Positions 34,753 through 44,123 of a DNA stretch of 64,000 bases are shown here, piece by piece. A model generated the notes under the pieces. That model was not told the DNA's origin. It saw only the letters and a program-made list of their open reading frames with translations, and did no database searches. The position numbers and the translations under genes are program-made. Each line of letters starts with the position of its first letter. Position 1 is the stretch's first letter. This DNA is from G016756615 sp035556195 (lineage in GTDB: Bacteria; Pseudomonadota; Alphaproteobacteria; Rhizobiales; Rhizobiaceae): positions 86,910 to 150,909 of the forward strand of contig DATMFK010000060.1 in NCBI GenBank assembly GCA_035556195.1, written 5' to 3'.

Positions 34753-37700
34753 TCACGAACACCCGCTCGTTGCGCCGCAAGTGTCGCACTTTTCGCAGGT
34801 GCCGTTGCGCACCATCGTGAAGTTCTGGCACTCCGAGCACATGTTGCCGGTGTAACCCTGCATGATCGCCCGGCTGCGCCGCTCGGCGGCCAGCGCCTTG
34901 GCCTCCGAAGCCTCCTTGCCGGCGGTATCGGTAAAGAGAGCGTCGGCTGCAGTTGCGTCCTCGGCTTCCACGCCGACGTCCTTCGCCAGTTCCTTCGCGC
35001 GCTCCTCATAATCGCGCTTGAAGGCGGTAGCTTCCTCCTGCAGCCCGGCATAGGCGGGCTTCAACGCCGTCACCGTCGCGCCGGACGAGATCGCGCGGAC
35101 GTTGGAGCCGGAATAGGCCGTCGTCGCCGCGCGGACGGGTGTGGTAGCGGGGGAGGGATTCGCCCCCCCGACCATACCCTTCGGATCCGATCCCTCGAGA
35201 TCGCCGCCGCTCACGACCTTGAGCGGCGAGGCGCCGCGGGTCAGGCCCTTCGAGAAGGGAATCGCGCGGCCTTCGTTGATGCCGCGGCCAAGCGCGGTGT
35301 TGGAGAAATCCGACGTATCGACATGGGCGAGGTCGTGGCGTCCGAGATAGGAGATTGCGAGCTCGCGGAACACATAGTCGAGGATCGACGTCGCGTTCTT
35401 GATGGCGTCGTTGCCCTGCACCATGCCCGCAGGCTCGAACTTGGTGAAGGTGAAGGCTTCCACATATTCTTCCAGCGGCACGCCATATTGCAGGCCAAGC
35501 GAGATCGCGATGGCGAAATTGTTCATCATGGCGCGGAAGGCTGCGCCTTCCTTGTGCATGTCGATGAAGATCTCGCCGAGGCGGCCGTCGTCGAACTCGC
35601 CGGTGCGCAGATAGACCTTGTGGCCGCCGACAACGGCCTTCTGTGTATAGCCTTTGCGGCGGTTCGGCAGCTTCTCGCGGGCGCGCACCACCTTCTCGAC
35701 GATGCGCTCGACGATCTTCTCCGTCACCGTCACGGCCTTGGCGGCGGTCGGGGCCGACACCAGCTCCTCGATCAGATCATCCTCATCGTCCTCGTCGGCG
35801 ATCAGCGATGCATTGAGCGGCTGGCTGAGCTTGGAGCCGTCGCGATAGAGGGCGTTCGCCTTGAGCGCCAGCTTCCAGGACAGCATGTAGGCTTCCTTGC
35901 AATCCTCGACCGTCGCCTCGTTGGGCATGTTGATGGTCTTGGAGATGGCGCCCGAGATGAAGGGCTGAGCGGCGGCCATCATGCGGATATGCGATTCGAC
36001 CGAGAGGTAGCGCTTGCCGATCTTGCCGCAGGGATTGGCGCAGTCGAACACAGGCAGGTGCTCGGCCTTCAGGAAAGGCGCGCCTTCCAACGTCATCGCT
36101 CCGCAAACATGGATATTCGCCGCCTCGATGTCCTTCTTGCTGAAGCCGAGAGCCGGCAGCATCTCGAAAGAGAAGTCGTTGAGCTGCTCGTCAGTGAAGC
36201 CGAGGACGTCCTTCGCGAAATCTTCGCCAAGCGTCCACTTGTTGAAGACGAACTTGATGTCGAAGGCCTGCTTCAACGCCGCGTTCAGAGCTTCGATCTT
36301 CTCGTCGGTGAAGCCCTTCGCCTTGAGCGATCCGGGATTGATGCCGGGCGCCTGGTTGAGATTGCCATGGCCGACGGCGTAGGCCTCGATCTCGGCGATC
36401 TGGCTTTCCGAATAGCCGAGCGTGCGCAGCGCCTCCGGCACGGCCCGGTTGATGATCTTGAAATAGCCGCCGCCGGCGAGCTTCTTGAACTTAACCAGCG
36501 CGAAGTCCGGTTCGATACCCGTCGTGTCGCAGTCCATGACGAGACCGATCGTGCCGGTCGGCGCGATCACCGTCGCCTGCGCGTTGCGGTAGCCGTGCTT
36601 CTCGCCGAGCTCGATGGCGCGGTCCCACGCGGCGCGAGCATGCGCGACGAGTTCGGGCTGCGGGCAGTCGGTCTCGACCAAAGCCACAGGGTTGACGGAC
36701 AATGCCTCGTAGCCGTCCTTGGCGCCATAGGCGGCGCGGCGATGGTTACGCATGACGCGCAGCATGTGGCTGGCGTTGCGTTCATAGTCGGGGAAGGCAC
36801 CGAGCTGGGACGCCATTTCCGCCGACGTCGCATAAGCGACGCCCGTCATGATCGCGGTCAGCGCGCCGCAGAGCGCGCGGCCTTCCCTGGAATCGTAGGG
36901 GATTCCCGAAGTCATCAGCAGGCCGCCGATGTTGGCATAGCCGAGGCCAAGCGTGCGGTACTCGTAAGAGAGCTTCGCAATCTCTTTTGACGGGAACTGA
37001 GCCATCATCACGGAGATCTCGAGCACGACGGTCCACAGCCGCACGGTATGCTCATAGCGTTCGATGTCGATCGAACCGTCGGCATTGCGATAGGTGAGCA
37101 GGTTGATCGACGCCAGATTGCATGCCGTGTCGTCGAGGAACATGTATTCCGAGCACGGATTGGAGGCGCGGATCGGACCGGCGGCCGGCGAGGTATGCCA
37201 GTCGTTCATGGTCGTGTTGAAGTGCAGGCCGGGATCCGCCGACGCCCAGGCCGCATAGCCGATCTTTTCCCAGAGGTCGCGCGCCTTGACGGTCTTGTGC
37301 ACCTTGCCGTCGATGCGGCGGATGAGGCTCCAATCCTGGTCCTTCTCGACCGCCCGCAGGAAATCGTCCTTCAGCGATACCGAGTTGTTGGAGTTCTGGC
37401 CGGAGACGGTGAGATAGGCCTCCGAATCCCAATCGGTGTCGTAGGTGCTGAATTCGATCTGGGTGTAGCCCTGTCTGGCGAACTGGATGACGCGCTTGAT
37501 GTAGTTCTCAGGAACTGCGTTCTTCTTCGCCGCCTTGATCTCACGCTTCAGCGCCGTGTTGATTGCCGGGTCGAAGCAGTCGTCAGCCTCCCCCTCGCAA
37601 TTGACACAGGCTTTCATGATGGCCGCGAGGTGGCGGCGAACGATCTTGGAGCCGGTCACGAGCGAGGCGACCTTCTGCTCTTCCTTCACCTTCCAGTCGA

Positions 37701-38580
37701 TATAGGCTTCGATGTCGGGGTGGTCGGCATCGACCACGACCATTTTGGCGGCGCGGCGCGTGGTCCCGCCCGACTTGATGGCGCCTGCGGCGCGGTCGCC
37801 GATCTTCAGGAAGCTCATCAGGCCCGACGAGCGGCCGCCGCCCGACAGCTTCTCGCCCTCGCCACGCAAATGGGAAAAGTTGGAGCCGGTGCCGGAGCCA
37901 TATTTGAAGAGGCGCGCCTCACGCACCCACAGGTCCATGATGCCACCCTCGTTGACGAGGTCGTCGGCGACCGACTGGATGAAGCAGGCATGCGGCTGCG
38001 GGTGCTCGTAGGCCGACTTGGATTTGGTGAGCTTGCCGGTAAACGGGTCGACGTAGAAATGGCCCTGGCCCGGACCGTCGATGCCATAGGCCCAGTGCAG
38101 GCCGGTATTGAACCATTGCGGCGAATTGGGCGCCACGCGCTGCGTGGCGAGCATGTAAGCGAGTTCGTCGCGGAAGGCGCGCGCGTCATCCTCGCTGTCG
38201 AAATAGCCGCCCTTCCAGCCCCAGTAGGTCCAGGTGCCGGCGAGGCGGTCGAAGACCTGGCGCGCATCCGTCTCGGAACCGTAGCGCTCGTTCTCCGGCA
38301 GCGCGGCAAGCGCGGCCTCGTCGGGCACGGAGCGCCACAGGAAGGAGGGCACGTCGTTTTCCTCGACCTTCTTCAGGCGGGCGGGAACCCCGGCCTTGCG
38401 GAAATACTTCTGGGCGAGGATGTCGGCGGCGACCTGAGAAAACTGCGCCGGCACGTCGATGTCGTCGAGGCGGAAGACGACCGAACCATCCGGATTCTTG
38501 ATCTCGGAGAGCGCCTTGCGGAATTCGATGTCCGCGTAAGCGCTCTGTCCATCCTTGGTGAAACGCCGTTCGATGCGCAT
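34753..38580 (-). CDS. nrdJ: Vitamin B12-dependent (class II) ribonucleotide reductase
   Basis: 1275 residues, the long alphaproteobacterial form. It reduces ribonucleotides using adenosylcobalamin. Landmarks: substrate-site GGRSSGLMSFLKIGDRAAGA, NPCSEYMFLDDTACNLASIN (catalytic N-C-E), PTGTIGLVMDCDTTGIEPDF, and a Cys-rich zinc tail CSECQNFTMVRNGTCEKCDT ending CGATSGCS. The start MRIERRFTKDG (38578-38580) follows AAAGGAA. Upstream are three NrdR-type boxes, so repression by NrdR is predicted. Confidence 0.96.
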   Translation of the reverse strand: MRIERRFTKDGQSAYADIEFRKALSEIKNPDGSVVFRLDDIDVPAQFSQVAADILAQKYFRKAGVPARLKKVEENDVPSFLWRSVPDEAALAALPENERYGSETDARQVFDRLAGTWTYWGWKGGYFDSEDDARAFRDELAYMLATQRVAPNSPQWFNTGLHWAYGIDGPGQGHFYVDPFTGKLTKSKSAYEHPQPHACFIQSVADDLVNEGGIMDLWVREARLFKYGSGTGSNFSHLRGEGEKLSGGGRSSGLMSFLKIGDRAAGAIKSGGTTRRAAKMVVVDADHPDIEAYIDWKVKEEQKVASLVTGSKIVRRHLAAIMKACVNCEGEADDCFDPAINTALKREIKAAKKNAVPENYIKRVIQFARQGYTQIEFSTYDTDWDSEAYLTVSGQNSNNSVSLKDDFLRAVEKDQDWSLIRRIDGKVHKTVKARDLWEKIGYAAWASADPGLHFNTTMNDWHTSPAAGPIRASNPCSEYMFLDDTACNLASINLLTYRNADGSIDIERYEHTVRLWTVVLEISVMMAQFPSKEIAKLSYEYRTLGLGYANIGGLLMTSGIPYDSREGRALCGALTAIMTGVAYATSAEMASQLGAFPDYERNASHMLRVMRNHRRAAYGAKDGYEALSVNPVALVETDCPQPELVAHARAAWDRAIELGEKHGYRNAQATVIAPTGTIGLVMDCDTTGIEPDFALVKFKKLAGGGYFKIINRAVPEALRTLGYSESQIAEIEAYAVGHGNLNQAPGINPGSLKAKGFTDEKIEALNAALKQAFDIKFVFNKWTLGEDFAKDVLGFTDEQLNDFSFEMLPALGFSKKDIEAANIHVCGAMTLEGAPFLKAEHLPVFDCANPCGKIGKRYLSVESHIRMMAAAQPFISGAISKTINMPNEATVEDCKEAYMLSWKLALKANALYRDGSKLSQPLNASLIADEDDEDDLIEELVSAPTAAKAVTVTEKIVERIVEKVVRAREKLPNRRKGYTQKAVVGGHKVYLRTGEFDDGRLGEIFIDMHKEGAAFRAMMNNFAIAISLGLQYGVPLEEYVEAFTFTKFEPAGMVQGNDAIKNATSILDYVFRELAISYLGRHDLAHVDTSDFSNTALGRGINEGRAIPFSKGLTRGASPLKVVSGGDLEGSDPKGMVGGANPSPATTPVRAATTAYSGSNVRAISSGATVTALKPAYAGLQEEATAFKRDYEERAKELAKDVGVEAEDATAADALFTDTAGKEASEAKALAAERRSRAIMQGYTGNMCSECQNFTMVRNGTCEKCDTCGATSGCS

Positions 38581-38596
38581 TCTCGTGGTTCCTTTG

Positions 38597-38612
38597 CCTC
38601 TATATATAGCGT
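38597..38612. promoter_or_regulatory. NrdR-like box adjacent to the nrdJ start
   Basis: CCTCTATATATAGCGT matches 13 of 16 positions of the NrdR consensus acaCwAtATaTwgtgt and lies 17 bp upstream of the nrdJ start codon, overlapping the 5' leader. Confidence 0.5.
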
Positions 38613-38815
38613 CTTTTCCACAGACCTTCACGACTAATTGGAAAGGACGCGATCCGCCGCTGCCGGGTTGCCCTGGGGCTACCCGAATCCTCGTCCGCGA
38701 TCATCCATCCAAGTGCCATCGGCTCTCCCTCGGGAGCGTATTGCCTGGCTCTTCGACAGACCCTTGCGGGTCAACTCAACTCTCTGATTTGCGATTCCCC
38801 GACATGGGGGAGACT

Positions 38816-38831
38816 TCACGATATCTAGTGC
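38816..38831. promoter_or_regulatory. NrdR box 1
   Basis: TCACGATATCTAGTGC matches 12 of 16 consensus positions. It is 31 bp from box 2, the three-turn spacing typical of NrdR pairs. Confidence 0.65.
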
Positions 38832-38846
38832 CAAGCATGTCCGCAA

Positions 38847-38862
38847 ACACTAAATATAGTGT
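38847..38862. promoter_or_regulatory. NrdR box 2
   Basis: ACACTAAATATAGTGT matches 15 of 16 consensus positions of the NrdR operator. Confidence 0.8.
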
Positions 38863-39154
38863 TAACAGGAGATTTATTCCAGCCCGGCAATTCTCCCCTT
38901 CGTCCTTCGAAACCCATAAAAATACCCCGCCCGCCGAGCTTGGGTGCCGGCGGCTACGGTGATCGAAAACGCACCAAAATCTGGAAAAAAGACCGGTCTA
39001 CGAACTTTCCGGCCGCGCCCTCAACGCGAGCACATGCCCCATAAAAAGCGACTCGTCCGGAGGCGTCAAGCATTCGTTTTGTGACCAATCCATGACGCAA
39101 CATGTTGTGGGCGTCACATGTGGATAATGGGGACGGGCAAAACCAGAGCTTGGC
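38863..39154. other. Spacer between the phosphate transporter gene and the nrdJ control region
   Basis: No gene supported. Only short AT-rich runs and a small palindrome (AACATGTT near 39098) are visible. Confidence 0.5.
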
Positions 39155-40720
39155 TCAGCCGACCGCGTCGAGCGCGAGGAAAACGGCCGCCGCCAGAAGC
39201 GCCGAAGCCGGGACCGTGGTGATCCAGGCGGCGACGATCGTAGTCACGTGGGCACGGCGCACCAGCTTGCGCCGCCGTGCCTCCTCGCTTGAAGGTGGGC
39301 CGGCCGTTTCGACCATTTCGGCGGGGACGTCTTCAACCGTCTCGGGGTAAGTCGCATTACCGCTGCTCCGCTCGGCCCGCCGCAATTCCTTCTTGCGCTC
39401 GATGTAAAGCCGGCGGCGTTTCGAATGAGCCGTGTACCATTCGCGATAGAAGCCGACGCCGAAGACGGCGCCGACCGCAATGTGCGTGGAACTCACCGGT
39501 AATCCGAACCACGACGCAACGATGACGGTGATCGCGGCCGAAAGCGCGACGCAAAAGGCGCGGATCGGATTGAGCTTGGTGATCTGCTCGCCGACCATGC
39601 GAATGAGGCGCGAGCCGAACAGCATGAGCCCAGCGGAAATACCGATGGCGCCGATCACCATGACCCAGAACGGGATGCCGACCTCCGCGGTTACATCGTT
39701 CGCGGTGGCGGTGTGGACGATCGCGGCCAGCGGGCCGACGGCGTTGGCGACATCGTTCGCACCATGGGCGAAGGAAAGCAGGGCCGCCGAGATGATGAGG
39801 GGGAGGTTGAAGAGCTTGCGCAGCGACTGGTTACGGTTCTCCAGCCCATTGGAGATCCGGCGCACATGGCCCCGCGCGAGCCACCACGTGAACAGGAATG
39901 CACCGAGGCCGATCATCGCCACGTCCCGGGCGCCGAGTTCGATCAGATGGTTCAGTCCCTTGGTGGCGAGATAGGCGGCAAAGGAGCCCGCCATGATCGC
40001 GATGAGTAGCGGCACCCATCTGCGGGCCGCCGCGATCTTGTCGCTGCGGTAAACGACGCGGTCCTTGACGAAGGCCAGGAAAAGCGCGGCGACAAGGCCG
40101 CCTAGGAGTGGTGAGATGACCCAGCTTGCGGCGATGCGGCTCATCTCTGTCCAGTCCACAGCCAGAGGACCGACGGCTGCGATCCCCGCGCCAACGACGC
40201 CGCCCACGACGGCATGCGTCGTGGAGACCGGCGCACCGATCCAGGTCGCGACGTTGACCCAGAGCGCCGACGACACCAAGGCCGCCAACATCAGCCGTAT
40301 GAAGACCGATGGGTCGCTTACGGCCGACGGGGCGATGATTCCCTTGGCGATCGTGTCCACCACGTCGCCGCCCGCGATCAGCGCGCCGGCACTTTCAAAG
40401 ATCGCGGCGATGACCAGCGCGCCGCCGATCGTGAGAGCCTTGGCTCCCACAGCCGGACCGACATTGTTGGCGACGTCGTTGGCACCGATGTTGAGCGCCA
40501 TGTAGCCACCGATCGCGGCCGCCGCGATGATGATCAGGGAGCGAGGCTCGCCGCCTGTGAGGATTGCCGAGAAGACCGCGACCAGCGCCAGGAACAGCAG
40601 CGCGATCCCCGGCGCGACGAGGCGGCGGGAAAGGAGGATCGTGGCTTCCTCGACATGGACCAGCTTGTCCAGGTCCTTGTCGAGCGTGTCCTTGCGTGTG
40701 CTGAACGTGGTCTCGGCCAT
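39155..40720 (-). CDS. pit: PiT family inorganic phosphate transporter
   Basis: 521 residues. Duplicated family signatures: GANDVANNVGPAVGAKA in the N-terminal half and AHGANDVANAVGPLAA in the C-terminal half, plus paired SSTHIAVG/STTHAVVGG segments. About ten TM helices with a hydrophilic tail (ERKKELRRAERSSG) before the last helix. Low-affinity phosphate/cation symport at the inner membrane. No phoU-like gene is adjacent, unlike many rhizobial pit operons. Confidence 0.92.
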   Translation of the reverse strand: MAETTFSTRKDTLDKDLDKLVHVEEATILLSRRLVAPGIALLFLALVAVFSAILTGGEPRSLIIIAAAAIGGYMALNIGANDVANNVGPAVGAKALTIGGALVIAAIFESAGALIAGGDVVDTIAKGIIAPSAVSDPSVFIRLMLAALVSSALWVNVATWIGAPVSTTHAVVGGVVGAGIAAVGPLAVDWTEMSRIAASWVISPLLGGLVAALFLAFVKDRVVYRSDKIAAARRWVPLLIAIMAGSFAAYLATKGLNHLIELGARDVAMIGLGAFLFTWWLARGHVRRISNGLENRNQSLRKLFNLPLIISAALLSFAHGANDVANAVGPLAAIVHTATANDVTAEVGIPFWVMVIGAIGISAGLMLFGSRLIRMVGEQITKLNPIRAFCVALSAAITVIVASWFGLPVSSTHIAVGAVFGVGFYREWYTAHSKRRRLYIERKKELRRAERSSGNATYPETVEDVPAEMVETAGPPSSEEARRRKLVRRAHVTTIVAAWITTVPASALLAAAVFLALDAVG

Positions 40721-40837
40721 GAATTCCCGTACCGAATCGCGAAGCGCCGGCTAGACCGACAGGGGGGGGCGCCTGAAGCATTTCGCAGCCGCCCGGATTC
40801 GGTTGGCGTCGCGAGAATGCGGCGAAAACGAATTATC

Positions 40838-40879
40838 TAAAGCGTGTCGCCCGAATCCGATTGCGAGCGACACGCTTTA
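40838..40879. repeat. Palindromic repeat (rhizobial REP-like)
   Basis: Perfect 13-bp arms TAAAGCGTGTCGC and its complement around a 16-nt centre, in the gap between the phosphate transporter and the NUDIX gene. The core AGCGTGTCGC/GCGACACGC recurs at 63839-63859. Confidence 0.75.
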
Positions 40880-41029
40880 GCGTATCGGATGAAAAAACTG
40901 AAATCGAAATCCCGACCTGTGGATTGCCGGGGGAATGGCCTTGTTCATGCTGACGCATAGCCGGGCAGTCGAGAAGGCAGCTGCGAAAGCAGATCCGATC
41001 GGCCAGCGAGTGGTTCAGGCGGCGAAGGT

Positions 41030-41515
41030 TCAGGCGGCCGATTTGTGCAGGCTTTTCCCGAACCGGGTGATCAGTTCGCCAAGATCGGGCTCCTGCACGC
41101 GCACGGCCGCCTCGGCGGGAGAGAGCCAGGCGCGGCGACGGCGCTTCTTTTCGGGCCACTTTTCGGCCACGCTCCGCACCTCGAGCGGAAAGACTCGCAC
41201 CTCACAGCGAAGTTCCATGCCGGATGATCTCCGCTTCCCATAGTAATAGCGGCCGGCCTCCAGTTGAGATACCACGCCGTCTATGCCTGCTTCTTCGGCC
41301 GCTTCGCGGGCGGCGGCTTCGCAAAGCTGCTCTTTGCCCTCCGGCCAGCCCTTCGGCAGGACCCAGCGCCCGGTCTCGCGGCTTGTGACGAGAAGGACCT
41401 CAATCCCGTCGGCCTTCCTCCGCCAGGGCAGAGCCGCGACCTGCATATGGCAGGGCATCCCGCCGAAGAGCCGGCGGAGTCGCTCCATCAGGTGATTGTA
41501 GGTCGCATGCCGCAT
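41030..41515 (-). CDS. NUDIX hydrolase
   Basis: 161 residues. Nudix box GWPEGKEQLCEAAAREAAEE followed by AGI matches GX5EX7REUXEEXGU. The preceding RWVLPKG and overall arrangement resemble diphosphoinositol-polyphosphate or dinucleotide-polyphosphate hydrolases. The start is uncertain (ATG 41515 or 41488); neither has a strong ribosome site. Confidence 0.88.
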   Translation of the reverse strand: MRHATYNHLMERLRRLFGGMPCHMQVAALPWRRKADGIEVLLVTSRETGRWVLPKGWPEGKEQLCEAAAREAAEEAGIDGVVSQLEAGRYYYGKRRSSGMELRCEVRVFPLEVRSVAEKWPEKKRRRRAWLSPAEAAVRVQEPDLGELITRFGKSLHKSAA

Positions 41516-41672
41516 CAGCGTCTGGGAAAGTTATTTTGCCGACTCACGATATGTAAGGTTAATCCTAGGTAAAAATGGTGAAAATACGATGAACAAGAGC
41601 ATCCCGCCGCCGACGGGAGGCGGGAGCGCTGGGCCTTGGGAAGGGGTGTGCCTTACCCCCCCCCCGGCGAGG

Positions 41673-42167
41673 TCAGCCGGCGTGGCCTTCCGAGATCGGC
41701 TTCTGATAGGTGAAGCCCAAATCCCAGGGGAAGTAGATCCAGGTATCCTGAGAAACCTCGGTGACGAAAGTATCGACCAGTGGCCGCCCCTTCGGCTTGG
41801 CATAGACCGTGGCGAAGTGCGCCTTCGGCATCATGGCGCGCACGACCGCGGCGGTCTTCCCGGTATCCGTGAGATCGTCGACGATCAGCACGTCCGCCCC
41901 CTCGTTTTGGAGAAGCGCTGAAGAGACTTCCTTCAGGACCTTCAATTGCCCTTGCTCCGCATAGTCATGATAGGAGGCGACGCTTACGGTCTCGATGACG
42001 CGGATACCGAGTTCGCGGGAGATGATGGCAGCCGGCACCAGGCCGCCCCGCGTGATGCAGACGATGGCCTTCCACTGTCCGGCGCCCGCCAATCTCCAGG
42101 CAAGCGCCCGGGCATCGCGATGAAACTGATCCCAGGAGACGGGAAAGGCTTTTTCGGGAAGGGACAT
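41673..42167 (-). CDS. gpt: Xanthine phosphoribosyltransferase
   Basis: Purine salvage enzyme, 164 residues, near E. coli Gpt in length. PRPP-binding motif VLIVDDLTDTGKT and N-terminal FPVSWDQFHRDARALAWRL with CITRGGLVPAAIISRELGIR are diagnostic. The start MSLPEKAF is preferred over longer in-frame extensions. Confidence 0.93.
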   Translation of the reverse strand: MSLPEKAFPVSWDQFHRDARALAWRLAGAGQWKAIVCITRGGLVPAAIISRELGIRVIETVSVASYHDYAEQGQLKVLKEVSSALLQNEGADVLIVDDLTDTGKTAAVVRAMMPKAHFATVYAKPKGRPLVDTFVTEVSQDTWIYFPWDLGFTYQKPISEGHAG

Positions 42168-42265
42168 CGAGCGCACTCCGATGGCGCGTGTCGACGCGCC
42201 GACGTTTTGGGGAATGCAGCCGGAATTAGCGGGAATAGCTGGGACTTGGCAAGTCCTGCGCTGCT

Positions 42266-43102
42266 TCAACGCGACATGAAAGTCGCCACGGGCATCGATT
42301 TCAACACGTCGCTGGTGACGCCCCCGAACAGGAACTCTCGCAGTCGCGAGTGGCCGTAAGCGCCCATGACCAGAAGGTCGGCATTGATCTCCATCGCACG
42401 GTTCTCGATGACCCCGCTCACGCCGACGCCCTTGGAACTTTCGTTGGCGACGGTGACATGGGCGCCGTGGCGGGCCAGCGCGGCGGCGATGCCCGCGCCG
42501 GAGCTTTCCAGCAGGTCGCCGCCGTCCGGAGCGTCGATGGTGAGGATCTCCGTTTCGTCCGCTTCCATGATAAAGGGCAGCGCGTCGAACGCCGCCCGGG
42601 AGGATTCGCGCGTGCCGTTCCAGGCCACCAGGACCTTGCTGAAGGTGGTCGTCACCGGCCCTGTATAGGGAACGAAAAGAGCGGGCCGGCCTGTCTCGAA
42701 GAGGAGATGGTCGACATTGGCCGTCTGGGCGGAGCTTTCAGCCGGATCCGTCTGGGCTGCAATCACGAGATCCGTGGCGCGCGCACTGGCAAGCGCGCAA
42801 AGGGCGCTGTCGCCCGAGAGGCTTTCCATGGTACGCCATTCCGCGGAGACGCCGGCCGAACCAGTGCGAGCGACGAAGATCTTCTCGAGTTCCGCGGCTC
42901 GATCCTTGGCGACCTCGGCGGTGACCTGCAGGAAGTCGGCGTCGGGAAAACCAATGGCCGTCGTGTAGGGCAGAGCCATGGGCTCGGCATGGATGCCGAT
43001 GATATGGCTTTGCAGACGCGATGCGAGCGGGAGCGCGTGATCAAGGACGCGTTCTATGTCGTTCTTGTTCTGGATGATGGCAAGCAGCGTCTTGTAGCTC
43101 AC
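42266..43102 (-). CDS. Tandem universal stress protein (UspA family)
   Basis: 278 residues, two Usp domains. The C-terminal one has the ATP-binding pattern GAYGHSRLREFLFGG (G-2x-G-9x-G type). N-terminus KTLLAIIQNKNDIERVLDHA. It starts at GTG 43102 with AAGGGAGG eight bases upstream. A perfect EcfG-type promoter lies 26-59 bp upstream of the start, predicting induction in the general stress response. Confidence 0.88.
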   Translation of the reverse strand: MSYKTLLAIIQNKNDIERVLDHALPLASRLQSHIIGIHAEPMALPYTTAIGFPDADFLQVTAEVAKDRAAELEKIFVARTGSAGVSAEWRTMESLSGDSALCALASARATDLVIAAQTDPAESSAQTANVDHLLFETGRPALFVPYTGPVTTTFSKVLVAWNGTRESSRAAFDALPFIMEADETEILTIDAPDGGDLLESSGAGIAAALARHGAHVTVANESSKGVGVSGVIENRAMEINADLLVMGAYGHSRLREFLFGGVTSDVLKSMPVATFMSR

Positions 43103-43135
43103 GGCAGGACCTCCCTTAGGCGACAGCATCAAAAA

Positions 43136-43161
43136 AACGCCTGTCACCGCGACGGAGTTCC
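43136..43161 (-). promoter_or_regulatory. EcfG/RpoE2-type general stress promoter of the uspA-like gene
   Basis: On the minus strand GGAAC (43161-43157), 17-nt spacer, CGTT (43139-43136). Transcription would start about 26 bases before the GTG start codon. Confidence 0.65.
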
Positions 43162-43200
43162 CGGTCGCGGTGTCCCTCCCGCGCCGCGGATCATCGTCCA

Positions 43201-43941
43201 TCAGCCGGATTTCTTCAACCCGTCCACCATGGCCTGCACGGCCGAACGTCCGGCTTCCAAAGCCTCGGGCGAACGCGCGCGCACCACGAGTTCGGTCCAG
43301 AAGGAGCCGTCCTGATATTTCGGGTAGGAGCCCATGATGGTGTCGGGATGAGCTTTCTGGATCTCGGCGAGCAGGGTTCCGATCGTGCCCTCGCCAAAAG
43401 GACAATGGACGGTTGCCGAGAGGAGCTTCGCTCCGGTCTTCAACGTCGGCACGACATTGTCGAGCATGGCCTGGAAGATCGCCGGCACACCTGCCATGAC
43501 ATGCACATTGCCGATCCTGAAACCGGGCGCGCCGGAGATCGGATTGTCTATATGCGTCGCGCCGCGCGGCATCCGGGCCATGCGCTTGCGCGCTTCGGTA
43601 AATTCCATGCCACGTGCGGCGTAGTGGGCTTCGAGGAAAGCGTAGGCCTTCGCATCGTATTCGCAGGGGACGCCGAAAGCCTTCGCGACCGCGTCGGCCG
43701 TGATGTCGTCATGGGTGGGACCGATGCCGCCGCTGGTGAAGACGTAAGTGTAGCGTGCCCGCAACGCATTGATCGCCGCGACGATCTCTTCTTCGTCATC
43801 CGGCACGATACGAACTTCCTTCAGATCGATGCCGATGGCCGTCATGATATCGGCAAGGTGCCCGCTATTGCGGTCCTTGGTGCGCCCGGAGAGGATTTCG
43901 TCCCCGATTACAAGCATCGCGGCGGTGATGATCTCGGTCAT
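43201..43941 (-). CDS. CinA N-terminal domain-like (MoaB/Mog fold) protein
   Basis: 246 residues. Starts with MTEIITAAMLVIGDEILSGR, then TSGGIGPTHDDITADAVAKA, the COG1058 molybdopterin-binding-like domain of CinA. The nicotinamide-nucleotide amidase domain of full CinA is absent, the usual form in alphaproteobacteria. It may act as an ADP-ribose or nucleotide pyrophosphatase. Confidence 0.88.
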   Translation of the reverse strand: MTEIITAAMLVIGDEILSGRTKDRNSGHLADIMTAIGIDLKEVRIVPDDEEEIVAAINALRARYTYVFTSGGIGPTHDDITADAVAKAFGVPCEYDAKAYAFLEAHYAARGMEFTEARKRMARMPRGATHIDNPISGAPGFRIGNVHVMAGVPAIFQAMLDNVVPTLKTGAKLLSATVHCPFGEGTIGTLLAEIQKAHPDTIMGSYPKYQDGSFWTELVVRARSPEALEAGRSAVQAMVDGLKKSG

Positions 43942-44044
43942 GACGTGAAGCCTCAGGAAACAGACCACCGTCCATACGCTTCCGGTCGCGGACCGGCAAT
44001 GGTCCTCGAACGGTGAACGAACTGTCGACGATGGACAGATTACG

Positions 44045-44069
44045 GGAACGCGCGCCGGCCGATACAGTT
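44045..44069 (+). promoter_or_regulatory. Weak EcfG-like promoter upstream of wrbA
   Basis: GGAAC (44045-44049), 16-nt spacer, AGTT (44066-44069): one mismatch in the -10. 55 bp upstream of wrbA. Confidence 0.3.
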
Positions 44070-44123
44070 TCGGCTGTGACGGCCGGAGCGTCGTCAATTC
44101 TGAGCATTTCAAAGGAGAAAATC

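Noticed and set aside
34699..36990. 763-codon plus-strand frame opposite nrdJ
   Set aside because: Antisense shadow of the ribonucleotide reductase gene.
38613..38815. Possible cobalamin riboswitch upstream of nrdJ
   Set aside because: A fragment GAGCCAGGCAATACGC recalls a B12 box, but the order of conserved elements and the core GCCACTG are not present; NrdR boxes explain regulation better.
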